Assembly: GCF_038050405.1 (NCBI RefSeq)
Contig: NZ_CP150900.1
Coordinates: 3,720,001 to 3,784,000, forward strand
Length of the DNA stretch: 64,000 bases
Source of the DNA: Paraburkholderia sp. IMGN_8
GTDB lineage: Bacteria > Pseudomonadota > Gammaproteobacteria > Burkholderiales > Burkholderiaceae
Direction: 5' to 3'
The position numbers were made by a program, and so were the translations under genes. This document shows, in pieces, positions 18,228 through 28,168 of the stretch (position 1 is the first letter of the stretch; each line of letters starts with the position of its first letter). The notes under the pieces are model-generated. The model did not search any database. It was given only the letters and a program-made list of their open reading frames with translations, and was not told where the DNA came from.

Positions 18228-18457
18228 CCCTGCTCCCCATTCTGCTTCATGCAGTTCTTGAGTGCGTCAATCCGGTTGCTCATCCAGCCGGGCTGGCGCG
18301 CAACCGCGCACACGTCGTTTCCGACCACCTCATCGGCGCCACAGTGGGCATCGACTGGCAATCGTCAATCGACAATCCCATTGCAGCCGCCGACATCCCG
18401 GCGGGAAACGACCCAGGCCTCCTCAGCGTATTGACGCTGCGGTTCTATATCTGTGCT

Positions 18458-19132
18458 TTAAGCCACGGAATCGAAACGATTCCTGATGAAGCGGCATGGA
18501 TTGCCGCCATACACGCCCTCCGGCTCGAGCGAGCGATGCACGACGGACAAAGGCGTCACCACGGCGGAGCGGCCGATCGTCACGCCCATCTGCACGACAC
18601 ACTTCGACGTAATCCAGACACCGTCCTCGATGACGATGGGCGCGACGCGCAGATCCATCGTGGTGCTCATGTCGTGAGATCCTGCGCTCAGAAACGTACC
18701 TTGGGAGATGCAGACGTTCGAGCCGATGCGGATCATGGCCTGGTTGTAGATCCAGACATCGACGCCGAACCAGCAGTTGTTGCCCACCTCGAGATTCCAG
18801 GGCGCCTTCACGCGCAGCGGATGCACGAAGCGGCAACCCGTGCCGATCTTCGCGCCGAACAGGCGCAACAGCGCAACGCGGATAAATGAAAGAGGCAGCA
18901 GTTTGTTGTTGATCACACAGGCTTCAACGACAAACCATATGAGTTCGATCAGGGCGCTGCGCTTCGCGCGATAGTTGCCCTTTCCGGCGAGACTCAGATC
19001 AATGACGCGGCCATTCTCGCGCGTGCCGCTCACGGCCGGCGCATCGGGTGCGTCGGGTGCGTCGGGTGCGTCGGGTGCGTCGGGTGCGTCCGGCATGCGG
19101 CCGATCTGCGGATCGTCGGCAACGTTACCCAT
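18458..19132 (-). CDS. WcaF-like hexapeptide acetyltransferase with DAP-repeat leader
   Basis: An acyl-CoA-dependent acetyltransferase of about 224 residues with a left-handed beta-helix, probably acetylating a sugar of the EPS. The C-terminal 120 residues show hexapeptide repeats such as 'IGTGCRFVHP', 'VGNNCWFGVDVWI', 'IGSNVCISQGTFLSAGSHD' and 'IEDGVWITSKCVVQMGVTIG', close to colanic-acid WcaF. The first 30 residues carry six tandem Asp-Ala-Pro units. Two adjacent ATGs (19135 and 19132) follow AGGAGA; the second has better spacing. The upstream neighbour is divergent. A GTG at 19150 in the same frame would add five residues but lies before the ribosome-binding site. Confidence 0.88.
   Translation of the reverse strand: MGNVADDPQIGRMPDAPDAPDAPDAPDAPDAPAVSGTRENGRVIDLSLAGKGNYRAKRSALIELIWFVVEACVINNKLLPLSFIRVALLRLFGAKIGTGCRFVHPLRVKAPWNLEVGNNCWFGVDVWIYNQAMIRIGSNVCISQGTFLSAGSHDMSTTMDLRVAPIVIEDGVWITSKCVVQMGVTIGRSAVVTPLSVVHRSLEPEGVYGGNPCRFIRNRFDSVA
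19041..19094 (-). repeat. Six 9-base tandem units coding for Asp-Ala-Pro
   Basis: Six consecutive 9-base units; four are exact copies of GCGTCGGGT (19050-19085) and the first and last differ by one or two bases. They lie in frame inside the acetyltransferase gene and encode a (DAP)n stretch ahead of its catalytic domain. A 9-base unit can expand or contract without shifting the frame, so length variation would alter only the linker. Confidence 0.9.
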
Positions 19133-19314
19133 CATCTTTCTCCTGACCACGAGCGGTAGTAAACATACCCATTCGTACCGAGCGTGGTGCCATTATGTTG
19201 CGGCTCTCCGCGGCACTTTGCTCTATGGCCGTACAGGGAAGCGTTTTGGCGGCTACGTGCGTGCTGGTTGGCGCACGATAGGCTTATCGCGACAGCATCT
19301 GTCTGGGGAAAACG

Positions 19315-19833
19315 ATGAACACCTCGCTTCGTCACACCGCTACCTCGCTGTTCGTCGCAATCGCGTGGTGCGCCGCTGTGCCGGCTCTCGCACAAACGGC
19401 CGCTCCCGCGCCGGTTGCACCGGCTGCGGCTGCCGCTACGGCTCCGGGCTACGGCGGCGGCATGAACGCCGTCGCTCCGAAAAACGGCCGGGCGGCTCAT
19501 CGTGCGAGTGAAGAGAAGCTGCTCGGTGCCCCGCAGGAATACGGCGCCGCCGATGCGCCTCAGCGCAATACCGCCGACGCCCAGCAGGCAGCCTTGCTCG
19601 ACGAGCAGCGTATGAGCGTGACCGGTGCGGGTCCGGGCGCCTTGCCGGCTCCGGGCAAGGGTCAGCGCATCAAGGCGCCGGCCGCCGCCAACGGCAATGC
19701 ACGCGTCGCCGGCCAGCCGCGCCCGACTGCGAATGACGCCTTGATGCCCGCAGCAGCGGCGAAAGCCACTTACGCCGACCCGTACGACCTCACCGGCTCG
19801 GGCAAGCACGGCGTTTACCGTTCCCCGTGGTGA
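19315..19833 (+). CDS. Exported Ala/Pro-rich protein of unknown function
   Basis: A 172-residue protein with a clear signal peptide (positive N-terminus, hydrophobic core, cleavage after 'VPALA' near residue 26). The mature part is low-complexity, rich in Ala, Pro and Gly, basic, and ends in 'YADPYDLTGSGKHGVYRSPW', the only stretch that looks conserved. A GGGGA lies seven bases before the ATG. It is divergent from the acetyltransferase and followed after 32 bases by the convergent end of the core operon. I recognise no family; a periplasmic role linked to the EPS is possible by position only. Confidence 0.75.
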   Translation: MNTSLRHTATSLFVAIAWCAAVPALAQTAAPAPVAPAAAAATAPGYGGGMNAVAPKNGRAAHRASEEKLLGAPQEYGAADAPQRNTADAQQAALLDEQRMSVTGAGPGALPAPGKGQRIKAPAAANGNARVAGQPRPTANDALMPAAAAKATYADPYDLTGSGKHGVYRSPW

Positions 19834-19864
19834 TGTCGCATTCATAAAAGCGCCGCGTGCCGGA

Positions 19865-21205
19865 TCAATCCGGCGCGGCTTTCTCCACCGTAGCCGCCTC
19901 GCTCCGCCTCGCCGCCACGGCCGCAGTCGAAGACCCCGCGCCGGAGTGCGTCGCCACGGCTTTTGCGCGTCGCGCGCCGCCCGCCGCACGAACCAGCACC
20001 GCGAGCCGCTCCTCGAACGTACGAATCGACGCCTGCGGCGATAGCGCGCGCTCGGCGTAATCGCGTCCGGCACTGCCCAGCGCCGCACGGCGTTCGGGAT
20101 CGTTCGCCAGCGCGCTGATCGCCTCAGCAAGTGAGCACACGTCGTCCGGCGGCACCACCACGCCACGTGGCGAAACCTCATCGAATAGACCTGTATCCCG
20201 ACGCGCCATCGCCACGACGGCCCGTCCGCTCGCGAACATGCCGGTGAGCTTGGACGGCATCACCAGATCCGCTGCATCGCAGCGCTGCGGCAAAACGTGG
20301 ATGTCGGCCAGGTTGAGCAATTCGTTCAAACGCTCCGCCGGTTGCAACGGAATGAAAATGCAGTTCGTCAATGCCGAGCAGCGCTCCAGCAAACTCCGTT
20401 TCGCGGCCCCGCTGCCGCAGAAAACGAACGTGACGTCAGCGCGTCCGGCCAGCGCCTCAGCCGCATCGGCGAGCGTCTCGATGCCCTGCTTGGCGCCCAT
20501 GTTGCCCGAGTACAGAACCACTTTCTGTCCATCCGGAATGTGCAACAGGCGCCGATATTCGCTCTCGCGCGTGAGCGGAAAAATGGTCGAAGCGTCGACC
20601 CAATTGGGCAGGCTCACGATCCGCGACGGGTCCACGCCCTTGGTCTGCGCACGCGCGGTCATCTGGCGGGAAATCGACGATACCGCATCGAAGCGCCGCA
20701 GCAACGCACTTTCGATCCAGCGCGCAAAACGCGCGGCGCGCGAGTTCTTCAACAGACCGAGATCGAATGCCGCGTCAACCTCGTAGTCCTGAATATGCAG
20801 CCACGCACTAGCGTTCGCGATGCGTGCCAGCGTAAGCGCGCCGGGCGCGCACATCAGGGTCGGTGCAATCAGCACGACCGCATCGGGACGCCACAGCGCC
20901 TGCCAGGCGAGCAGCGGCAACGACGCCATCGCGAAGCTCGCCAGATGGACCATCCGCTTCACGCCGCTGGGCCGCGACGGCACCCAGAGCGGCGCACGCC
21001 AAACCGTCACGCCGTCGCGCATCTCGCGGTGAAACCGCCACGGCGAATAGCCGTCCGCAACCTGCCATTCCGGGTAATAGGGCGGCGCGCACACTACGCG
21101 CACCTCGTGTCCGCCGCCGGCCAGAAGCGCCGCCATTTCCGCCGTGTACTTGCCCACCCCGGTCAGTTCAGGCGCGTAGTTGAGGCCGTAGATAAGGATC
21201 TTCAT
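19865..21205 (-). CDS. WcaI-family glycosyltransferase
   Basis: A 446-residue GT4-like enzyme resembling the colanic acid transferase WcaI. It starts 'MKILIYGLNYAPELTGVGKYT', then has 'HEVRVVCAPPYYPEWQVADGY', a WcaI hallmark, and in the donor domain 'VVLYSGNMGAKQGIETLADAAEAL', 'VTFVFCGSGAAKRSL' and 'ADIHVLPQRCDAADLVMPSKLTGMFASGRAVVA'. In the colanic system the role is transfer of a sugar to the lipid-linked acceptor; with gmd and fcl upstream, fucose is a fair guess for the donor. It is the last gene of the core operon. The last 50 residues are a poorly conserved basic tail. Confidence 0.9.
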   Translation of the reverse strand: MKILIYGLNYAPELTGVGKYTAEMAALLAGGGHEVRVVCAPPYYPEWQVADGYSPWRFHREMRDGVTVWRAPLWVPSRPSGVKRMVHLASFAMASLPLLAWQALWRPDAVVLIAPTLMCAPGALTLARIANASAWLHIQDYEVDAAFDLGLLKNSRAARFARWIESALLRRFDAVSSISRQMTARAQTKGVDPSRIVSLPNWVDASTIFPLTRESEYRRLLHIPDGQKVVLYSGNMGAKQGIETLADAAEALAGRADVTFVFCGSGAAKRSLLERCSALTNCIFIPLQPAERLNELLNLADIHVLPQRCDAADLVMPSKLTGMFASGRAVVAMARRDTGLFDEVSPRGVVVPPDDVCSLAEAISALANDPERRAALGSAGRDYAERALSPQASIRTFEERLAVLVRAAGGARRAKAVATHSGAGSSTAAVAARRSEAATVEKAAPD

Positions 21206-21262
21206 GGTGGCAGCCAGAACGTGTTGGAACTTCGCTTGCGCGACTCGGCCGGGCGACGCGCG

Positions 21263-22405
21263 TCAGTCGCTCAACATCAGCGCGCAGCCGCGCGCGATGT
21301 TGGCTGCGGCAGAAGGCGGATCGAACCGGCGAATCACATCCATACAGCGACGCGCGGTTCCGCCGGCGTCGGCAAAAGCCTCCATCGCCTTGAGCATCGT
21401 GCGCTGCAACCCTGCAACGTCGCCGGCGGTGAATGCATAACCGCTCACGCCGTCGATCACCAGTTCCGGAACGCAGCCGCAACTCTCGCTGACGACGGCC
21501 GGACAGCCATGCGCGAGCGCCTCGTTGACGACCAGCCCCCACGGCTCGCTATAGCTCGGCAGCACCAGACAGGTCGCACCGTAGTACTCGTGTGTCAGCG
21601 GCTCGTCCTGCAGACTGCCGGCGAAAGTCACGGCGTCGCCGAGCGCGAGTTCGGCTACCTTCGTGTGAAGCATTTCGGCCATCTGCCCCGTGCCGACAAT
21701 GTGTAATTTCGCTGCCGGAATACGCCGCCGCAATCCGGCGAAGGCCTCGATCAGCGTGCCGATGCCCTTCTCTTCGGAGAGACGGCCGACATATAAGAAT
21801 ACCGGCGGGTTGCCGGCACGGCGGGCGACCCGTTCGACCAGCGCGCGTTCCGGCGAGAACGACCCGGGCATCGCGGCGGCCTGACACGGCACGAAAATCT
21901 TGTCGCGCTTGGCGCCGAGCGACAGCAAATAATCGCGGCTGCGTTCGCCGAAACCGAAGTAGCCGTCGCAGAGGGAGAAGAACACCCGTTTCGGAATCGA
22001 GGTGAGGAGCCTCTTGGGCTTGTCGCGTCCGGTCGAATCGACGAACACCGCGCGCCGCTTGCCGGTCACGATGCACGCTGCAAGCATCGCCCAGTACTCC
22101 GGACGGTGATAGCCCGGCAGAATGATCAGATCCGACCTGGCGCGCAGCACTTCCCATGTGAGCCGCGCGATCATCTTCAGCGTCGGCACGTCTTCATAGC
22201 AACCGTCGAACAGCTTCTGCATCGGATAGCGATGGTACGAGTAGTCGACATCCGAAAAGCCGACCCGGTCGTGTTCCGTATCCGCAATCTGCACCATCGA
22301 GTAGCGAATCGCGCCGGATGCCGAAATGTTGTGCAAGGCGGAGAAAACAACACCTTTGTGGCGCGACCACACGACGTTGTGAAAGATCGTGACTGACGCT
22401 GTCAT
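21263..22405 (-). CDS. GT4-type glycosyltransferase
   Basis: A 380-residue retaining glycosyltransferase. The start is the ATG at 22405 ('MTASVTIFHNVVWSRHKGVVF'), with GAGGAG about ten bases upstream; the frame is open further 5' but overlaps the fcl gene out of frame. 'PPVFLYVGRLSEEKGIGTLIEAFAGL' and 'CLVLPSYSEPWGLVVNEALAHGCPAVVSESCGCVPELV' are the donor-site K and E-x7-E motifs. The N-terminal half lacks a Gly-rich loop. It lies between fcl (115-base gap) and the WcaI-like gene (57-base gap) in the core operon. Confidence 0.92.
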   Translation of the reverse strand: MTASVTIFHNVVWSRHKGVVFSALHNISASGAIRYSMVQIADTEHDRVGFSDVDYSYHRYPMQKLFDGCYEDVPTLKMIARLTWEVLRARSDLIILPGYHRPEYWAMLAACIVTGKRRAVFVDSTGRDKPKRLLTSIPKRVFFSLCDGYFGFGERSRDYLLSLGAKRDKIFVPCQAAAMPGSFSPERALVERVARRAGNPPVFLYVGRLSEEKGIGTLIEAFAGLRRRIPAAKLHIVGTGQMAEMLHTKVAELALGDAVTFAGSLQDEPLTHEYYGATCLVLPSYSEPWGLVVNEALAHGCPAVVSESCGCVPELVIDGVSGYAFTAGDVAGLQRTMLKAMEAFADAGGTARRCMDVIRRFDPPSAAANIARGCALMLSD

Positions 22406-22520
22406 TTTGATGCCACTCCTCGAAAAATCGTCTTTGTGCTCGTTGCGCGACCTGTCCGCGCGAAGAGCCCCAAGCGTTCCTGAAGATCCGGAACAGCGTT
22501 CTATGGCTCGCTGTGCGCGC

Positions 22521-23480
22521 CTAGGCGTGCAGCGCAGCGGCGGGCGTCGAACCGGCGTGCGATGTAACGAAATCCCGATAGGTCGCTGCGATGCCCTCCT
22601 CGAGGCCGATCGTCGCGCGCCAGTCCATCCGCGCGAGCCGCGACACGTCGAGCAGCTTGCGCGGCGTGCCGTCGGGCTTGGACGTATCGAATACGAGTTC
22701 GCCCTCGAAGCCGACCACGCGGCTGATGCATTCGGCCAGCTCGCGAATCGACAGATCATCGCCGACGCCGACGTTCAGCAGGCCCTCGGTCACGTTGTGC
22801 TCGAGGACGAACAGCGTCGCTGCCGCCAGATCGTCGACGTGCAGAAACTCGCGGCGCGGCGTGCCCGAACCCCACACCGTCAACGTGGCGGCGCCGCTTG
22901 TCTTCGCCTCGTGCGCCTTGCGCAGCAGCGCCGGCAGCACGTGGCTGCTGTTCAGATCGTAGTTGTCGTTCGGACCGTACAGATTGGTCGGCATCAACGC
23001 GACGAACTGGGTGTTGTATTCGCGGTTGTAGGCGTCGCACAGCTTGAGGCCGGCGATTTTCGCAATCGCGTAGGCATCGTTGGTCGGCTCGAGCGCCGAG
23101 GTCAGCAGATACTCTTCGCGAATCGGCTGCGGGCATTGTTTCGGATAAATGCACGACGAGCCGAAGAACACCAGCCGCTCGACATGGGCGCGATACGCGG
23201 CATGGATCACGTTGGTTTCGATCACGAGGTTTTCGTAGATGAACTCGCCCGGCTTCGTCGCATTGGCGAGAATGCCGCCCACTCGCGCGGCCGCGAGCAG
23301 CACGACGTCGATCTGTTCTTCCTCGAAGAAGCGATTCACGGCAGCCTGATCCGTGAGATCGAGTTCCGCCCTGGAACGCGTGACGATGTTGCGATAGCCG
23401 TCGGCGCTTAAGCGACGGACCAGCGCGGAGCCGACCATGCCACGGTGGCCCGCGACGAAGATGCGTGCATGTTTGTTCAT
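22521..23480 (-). CDS. fcl: GDP-L-fucose synthase
   Basis: Converts GDP-4-keto-6-deoxy-mannose to GDP-L-fucose by 3,5-epimerisation and NADPH reduction. The 319 residues show 'RIFVAGHRGMVGSALVRRL' (NADP loop), 'ERLVFFGSSCIYPKQCPQPI', the catalytic 'YAIAKIAGLK' (Tyr-x3-Lys), 'LMPTNLYGPNDNYDL' and 'WGSGTPRREFLHVDDLA', all diagnostic of the enzyme, and normal length. A GTG at 23489 overlaps the gmd stop and is an alternative start; the ATG at 23480 gives the usual N-terminus. It follows gmd directly, as in colanic-acid operons. Confidence 0.96.
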   Translation of the reverse strand: MNKHARIFVAGHRGMVGSALVRRLSADGYRNIVTRSRAELDLTDQAAVNRFFEEEQIDVVLLAAARVGGILANATKPGEFIYENLVIETNVIHAAYRAHVERLVFFGSSCIYPKQCPQPIREEYLLTSALEPTNDAYAIAKIAGLKLCDAYNREYNTQFVALMPTNLYGPNDNYDLNSSHVLPALLRKAHEAKTSGAATLTVWGSGTPRREFLHVDDLAAATLFVLEHNVTEGLLNVGVGDDLSIRELAECISRVVGFEGELVFDTSKPDGTPRKLLDVSRLARMDWRATIGLEEGIAATYRDFVTSHAGSTPAAALHA

Positions 23481-23485
23481 CGCAG

Positions 23486-24604
23486 TCACTCGTGATGTTC
23501 CAGTGTCGTAAATCCGGCCAGCGTGACGAGCGCATCGCGTCTCGCGATCTGATAGTCCGCACGCACCATTTCCTTGACGAGCGCGCTGAACGGCGTGGTC
23601 GGCCGCCAGCCGAGACGCGCATGCGCTTTCGACGGATCGCCAAGCAGCGTTTCGACTTCCGCCGGTCTGAAGTAGCGCGGATCGACGCGCACGATCACGT
23701 CGCCCGGCGACATCTTGATTTCGCGTCCTTCGACCTTCTCGACAATCCCGACTTCATCGACGCCGGTGCCTTCGAAACGCACCGTGGCGCCCAATTCAGC
23801 GGCGGCATGCTGGACGAACTCGCGCACGCTGTACTGCACGCCGGTGGCGATCACGTAATCCTCGGGCTGCTCCTGTTGCAGCATGCGCCATTGCATCTCG
23901 ACGTAATCGCGCGCATGTCCCCAATCGCGCAGCGCCGACAGATTGCCGAGGTACAGCGTCTTCTGCATGCCCACGGCAATACGCGCCATGGCGCGCGTGA
24001 TCTTGCGCGTCACGAAGGTCTCGCCGCGCACCGGCGATTCGTGATTGAACAGAATCCCGTTGCACGCGTAGAGACCATAGGCCTCGCGGTAATTGACGGT
24101 CGTCCAGTAGGCAAAAAGTTTGGCGACCGCGTACGGGCTGCGCGGATAGAACGGCGTCGTCTCCGACTGCGGAATCTGCTGCACGAGACCGTACAACTCC
24201 GATGTCGAGGCCTGATAAAAGCGTGTCTTGTGCTGAAGCCCCAGAATCCTGATCGCTTCGAGAATGCGCAAAGCCCCGAGGCCGTCCGCGTTGGCCGTAT
24301 ATTCGGGCTCCTCGAACGACACCGCCACATGGCTCTGTGCCGCGAGGTTGTAGATTTCGTCGGGCTCGACGCGCTGGATCACCCGCAAGATGCTCGTCGA
24401 ATCGGTCAGGTCCGCGTGATGCAGAAAGAGCCTCTGCTCCGGATCGTGGGGGTCGCGGTAAAGATGATCGATACGGTCTGTGTTGAACAGCGATGTCCTG
24501 CGTTTGATGCCGTGCACGTCGTAGTCCTTGGCGAGCAGCAGCTCGGCCAGGTACGACCCGTCCTGTCCAGTGATGCCGGTGATCAGCGCGACCTTGCGTT
24601 TCAT
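23486..24604 (-). CDS. gmd: GDP-mannose 4,6-dehydratase
   Basis: Makes GDP-4-keto-6-deoxy-D-mannose from GDP-mannose, the substrate of the next gene product. The 372 residues show '[19 protein letters not shown]' (NADP loop at about 6-24), '[15 protein letters not shown]', '[11 protein letters not shown]' with the Thr/Glu catalytic pair, '[14 protein letters not shown]' (Tyr-x3-Lys) and '[16 protein letters not shown]'. The start at 24604 is set by GAGGAG eight bases upstream; the open frame before it is non-coding. It is 74 bases downstream of the kinase gene in the core operon. Confidence 0.97.
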   Translation of the reverse strand: MKRKVALITGITGQDGSYLAELLLAKDYDVHGIKRRTSLFNTDRIDHLYRDPHDPEQRLFLHHADLTDSTSILRVIQRVEPDEIYNLAAQSHVAVSFEEPEYTANADGLGALRILEAIRILGLQHKTRFYQASTSELYGLVQQIPQSETTPFYPRSPYAVAKLFAYWTTVNYREAYGLYACNGILFNHESPVRGETFVTRKITRAMARIAVGMQKTLYLGNLSALRDWGHARDYVEMQWRMLQQEQPEDYVIATGVQYSVREFVQHAAAELGATVRFEGTGVDEVGIVEKVEGREIKMSPGDVIVRVDPRYFRPAEVETLLGDPSKAHARLGWRPTTPFSALVKEMVRADYQIARRDALVTLAGFTTLEHHE

Positions 24605-24678
24605 GAAGCATTCTCCTCGGTGAACATGGTTATGCCGGTGCCGCAGCGCGGTATGGTGGTCGGCCGCGGGCCGCCGCA

Positions 24679-26913
24679 TCAACCGGCGATGCTGTCGTAT
24701 CCGTAGTAGCCGCCGTGATAGCCCGAACCGAGGAAAGCCCCTTCCTGCGGCACATCGGTGAGCAACACGCCCTTTAGCGACACGCCGCCGTTGAACAGCC
24801 GCTTGGCCGTCTCGGATATCTCGTTCAACGGATGGCGCCCGTAGCGCACCACCAGCAGCGCCGTGCCCGCGTATTTGCCGATCACCGTCGAGTCGGTCAC
24901 CGCAAGCACCGGTGGCGTGTCGACGATGATGAGGTCGTACCTCGACTTCAATTCGTCGAGCATCGTCTCGAAGCGTTTGCTCATCAGCAGTTCGGACGGA
25001 TGTGCGGGCAGCGTGCCCTTGGCCAGCACGTCGAGTCCCGGCAGTACTTCGCGCTGGATCATGGAATGCAGATCGCCGCCGCTCAGCACGTCCGAGAGCC
25101 CTGGCTGGTGTGCGATACCGAAGTGCGAATGGACGTCGCCGCGCCGCATGTCGCCGTCGATGATCAGCACGCGCTTGTTCGCGGACGCAACCAGCGCAGA
25201 AAGATTCACCGACAAAAACGACTTGCCGGTATCCGGCCGCGAACCCGTGATCATCACGACGTTGTTCTCGGCATGGTCGAGCGACAGCTGCAACGAGGTC
25301 CGCAGATTGCGCACGCCTTCCACGGCGATGTCTTGCGGCGCCTGCTCGGCCAGCACATGAAGCCCGCGGCGGCGCAGCATGACGTTTTCCTGCAACCGCA
25401 GCTGATGCTGGCTTCTCGGCACGACGGCGAACACCGGCACGCCGAGCACGGCTTCGATTTCGTCCGGGCGCTCCACGCCGCCATACATCGCCCGCTTGAA
25501 GAACGTCAGCATGATGCCGATCAGCAAGCCGCCGCCGAGCGCGATCAGGATCGCCAGCACACGCTTCGGACGCACCGGCTCGTCAGGCGCCTCGGCGAAA
25601 TCCACCACGCGTACGCTGCCGACCTGGCCGGCTTTCGCCACTCTGAGTTGCTGCGCGCTATTGAGCAGGTTGGTATAGAGCTCCGTATCGACGTGCACGT
25701 CGCGCAACAGCCGCAAGGCGGTCTGTTCGGTATCGGGCATCACGGACACGCTGCGGTTCATGTTGTTCTGCGCGCCCTGCAACGCCGCGATCTGTGCATC
25801 GAGCGCCGCCACCGCCGGGTGATTCGCCGTAAAGCGCGTCGACATCTCCGCGCGCTGCTGCTGCAGATCGAGCAGCTTGGTCTTGTTGTCGACGATCTGT
25901 TGAAGCAGCAGCCGGCTTTCTTCGCCGAGATCGACCGTACCGTGCGTATTGCGGAACTTGTTATAGCGTTGCTCGGCATCGTCGAGTTCCTTGCGCAAGC
26001 CCGGTAGTTGCTGATCGAGGAACGCCAGCATGTGCTCAGCTTCAGTCGAGCGGCTTTCGACATCCTGGCGGATGAATTCGCGCGCCATGCTGTTGACGAT
26101 ATTCGCGGTCAACGCACTGTCGCCGCCTTCAAGGCTCGCGCGAATCACGCCGGACTGAAGCGTGGTTTCGGCGACCACGAGGGCCTTTTGCAGCCGGTCG
26201 ACGGTACTCAGCGTCGAGGCACGCTGCAATTCGAAACGCGAACCGGCCGGCCCGACCAGCGCGTCGACGCGTAGCGTAACCGGCCCATCGGCGGTATCGG
26301 TCTGCACGGTCTCGCCGACATGGCCGGAGAGAATGGCGATGCCGTTCTTGTCGCGCAGCACATACGATCCGTCAATGCCTTTGACCAGCGTAAAGGTCGT
26401 GTCGTAGAGCTCCTTCGCGGTGTCGAAGCGGGACACCGAAATACGCTCGCTACCCCATGCATAACCGGACAGGTTGATGAAAGACGGCAACTTGAAGCCC
26501 CACTGCCCGTTCACCAGCCCGGCGATCATCCCGCCGATAAACGGCAAATAACGGGGCGTCGCCGTGATGTCGAGGTGCAGCGCCCTGACGGTTTCTTCGG
26601 TGACGAGACGCGACTTCAGCAACTCGATCTCTGCCGCCGTGGATGGCTTGGTGTCGAACATGCCAGTGAGCGGCGGCAGAGAATCCTTGGCGTTGGCGTT
26701 GTTGTTACCCGTCTTGTCCTCGACATGGAACAGCACATCCGCGCGGTAGGTCGGCGGTGCGAGAAACGCGTAGGCGCACCCCAGCGCCAGCGCGATCAGC
26801 ATCGCCATCACGATCGTGCGCCAGCCACGCACGATCGTACGCAGATAGTCCGACAGGTGGAGCTCATCCTGCGCGGACACGTCGGTGTAGCGGTTTTCGA
26901 AGTTGATTGCCAT
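24679..26913 (-). CDS. Wzc/BceF-type polysaccharide co-polymerase and tyrosine autokinase
   Basis: An inner-membrane BY-kinase of about 744 residues that sets chain length and drives export together with the Wza channel. A Wzz domain with two membrane segments (about 35-55 and 450-470) and a long periplasmic coiled coil (about 260-400) precedes the kinase domain, which has Walker A '[10 protein letters not shown]' (about 557-566), Walker A' '[11 protein letters not shown]' and Walker B 'LIIVDTPP'. The C-terminus '[11 protein letters not shown]' is a short tyrosine cluster for autophosphorylation. ATG at 26913 has GGTGA at good spacing; ATG at 26919 and GTG at 26922 are alternatives. No low-molecular-weight tyrosine phosphatase gene, its usual partner, is in view. 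It is paralogous to the partial gene at 1-742. Confidence 0.95.
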   Translation of the reverse strand: MAINFENRYTDVSAQDELHLSDYLRTIVRGWRTIVMAMLIALALGCAYAFLAPPTYRADVLFHVEDKTGNNNANAKDSLPPLTGMFDTKPSTAAEIELLKSRLVTEETVRALHLDITATPRYLPFIGGMIAGLVNGQWGFKLPSFINLSGYAWGSERISVSRFDTAKELYDTTFTLVKGIDGSYVLRDKNGIAILSGHVGETVQTDTADGPVTLRVDALVGPAGSRFELQRASTLSTVDRLQKALVVAETTLQSGVIRASLEGGDSALTANIVNSMAREFIRQDVESRSTEAEHMLAFLDQQLPGLRKELDDAEQRYNKFRNTHGTVDLGEESRLLLQQIVDNKTKLLDLQQQRAEMSTRFTANHPAVAALDAQIAALQGAQNNMNRSVSVMPDTEQTALRLLRDVHVDTELYTNLLNSAQQLRVAKAGQVGSVRVVDFAEAPDEPVRPKRVLAILIALGGGLLIGIMLTFFKRAMYGGVERPDEIEAVLGVPVFAVVPRSQHQLRLQENVMLRRRGLHVLAEQAPQDIAVEGVRNLRTSLQLSLDHAENNVVMITGSRPDTGKSFLSVNLSALVASANKRVLIIDGDMRRGDVHSHFGIAHQPGLSDVLSGGDLHSMIQREVLPGLDVLAKGTLPAHPSELLMSKRFETMLDELKSRYDLIIVDTPPVLAVTDSTVIGKYAGTALLVVRYGRHPLNEISETAKRLFNGGVSLKGVLLTDVPQEGAFLGSGYHGGYYGYDSIAG

Positions 26914-26961
26914 TTTCATCACCCAGCAAAGCCCGGCGGTTCAAGATTTCGACAGATAGAT

Positions 26962-28101
26962 TTATTTTGCGAGCACAGCCCCCGTCACCGCGGCATTGAT
27001 CGCCGGCAGCAACAGGTTCAGCACACGGTTGAAGCGAACGAGCGGACCCTGGCCGACGTACACCACGTCCTTCGGCTGAAGCTCGAACTGGTTGGCGAGC
27101 AGCATCGACACGGGCGAAGTCGCATCGAGGTGATAGACCTGCGGCTGCTCGCTCATCGAATTGCGGATCACGAACAACTGCCTCGCCTGGGCCGTGTTCG
27201 AATCGAAGCTGCCGCTATCCGAGATCGCCTGCGAAAGCGTCAGCGAACCGTTGCGCATCGGCATGATGGTCGCCGGCTTGTTGACCTCGCCCATCACATA
27301 TACGCCGCTATCTTCACGCGAAGCCACGCGCACCAGGTCGCCGGGTTGCAGGTAGATGTCCGACGGATTGCGGCCGCGTTTGATCAGATCGTCCACGTTG
27401 AGCGGATAGGTGACGCCATTGCGGATCAGCTCCACGCGGCTGCGGTCAGCGTTGGCACTGAAGCCGCCGCCCTGGTTGATCGCGCTGGTCAGCGACATCG
27501 GAAGGTCGTTGAGAGACTGCGCGCCGGGCGTCCGCACTTCGCCGTCGACATAGACCTGCGCCGCACGGAACGACGCGACTCGCACCGTGACCTCGGGCTT
27601 CTGGTACACCTTACTCAGGCGGCTATGCAGTTCGCGCTGGATCGTCGCGACGTCTTGCCCGGCGACGTGCACAGTGCCTGCATACGGAAACTGCACGTTG
27701 CCGCTTTCATCGATCAGAAAGCCGGGCGCCGCATCCGACGTTTTCTGATTCGCCGCGGGTTGCCCGAGCGCCGCCGCGAGTTCCGGGTGATCCCACACGA
27801 CGATCTGCAGCACATCGCCCGGACCGACCTTGTAAGCAGCCGGTTTGCCGAACAAAGCGACCGTCTGCGGAGTCAGTGCCGCGGACGTCGTCGCAGCATT
27901 CATCTTGCGCAGCAGCGCCAGGTTGATATCGGTAATCGGTATCTGCACCTGCTGCGCCGCCTCCGTGCTGTAATCCCCACCCGTATCCTGCAGCGCGGCG
28001 GGCGTGATCATTCGCTGGCCCGGTGCCAGCGAGCATGCGGAAAGCAGCGTTGCAATTGCACAGACCATAATGCTTCCTGTGCGTATACCAAGCGAGCCCA
28101 T
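26962..28101 (-). CDS. Wza/BceE-type polysaccharide export lipoprotein
   Basis: An outer-membrane lipoprotein channel for polysaccharide export, 379 residues. The signal peptide ends in the lipobox L-L-S-A-C with Cys23. The poly-export domain starts near residue 90 with 'YKVGPGDVLQIVVWDHPEL'; two or three SLBB domains follow ('VYVDGEVRTPGAQSLNDLPMSLTSAIN', 'VYVMGEVNKPATIMPMRNGSLTLSQAI'); the C-terminus 'VRFNRVLNLLLPAINAAVTG' is the amphipathic helix that lines the outer-membrane pore in Wza. AAGGAGGA precedes the ATG. It lies 48 bases upstream of the kinase gene. Confidence 0.96.
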   Translation of the reverse strand: MGSLGIRTGSIMVCAIATLLSACSLAPGQRMITPAALQDTGGDYSTEAAQQVQIPITDINLALLRKMNAATTSAALTPQTVALFGKPAAYKVGPGDVLQIVVWDHPELAAALGQPAANQKTSDAAPGFLIDESGNVQFPYAGTVHVAGQDVATIQRELHSRLSKVYQKPEVTVRVASFRAAQVYVDGEVRTPGAQSLNDLPMSLTSAINQGGGFSANADRSRVELIRNGVTYPLNVDDLIKRGRNPSDIYLQPGDLVRVASREDSGVYVMGEVNKPATIMPMRNGSLTLSQAISDSGSFDSNTAQARQLFVIRNSMSEQPQVYHLDATSPVSMLLANQFELQPKDVVYVGQGPLVRFNRVLNLLLPAINAAVTGAVLAK

Positions 28102-28168
28102 GATGTTTCCTCCTTGCGCCAGGGAGCTGTCCTCGGGGGAGGCAGCGCCCCTTGTGCTTGTTAACTAC

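Noticed and set aside
22406..22759. N-terminal extension of the glycosyltransferase at 21263
   Set aside because: It overlaps fcl and reads as Arg/Ser-rich shadow; the protein proper starts at the ATG at 22405.
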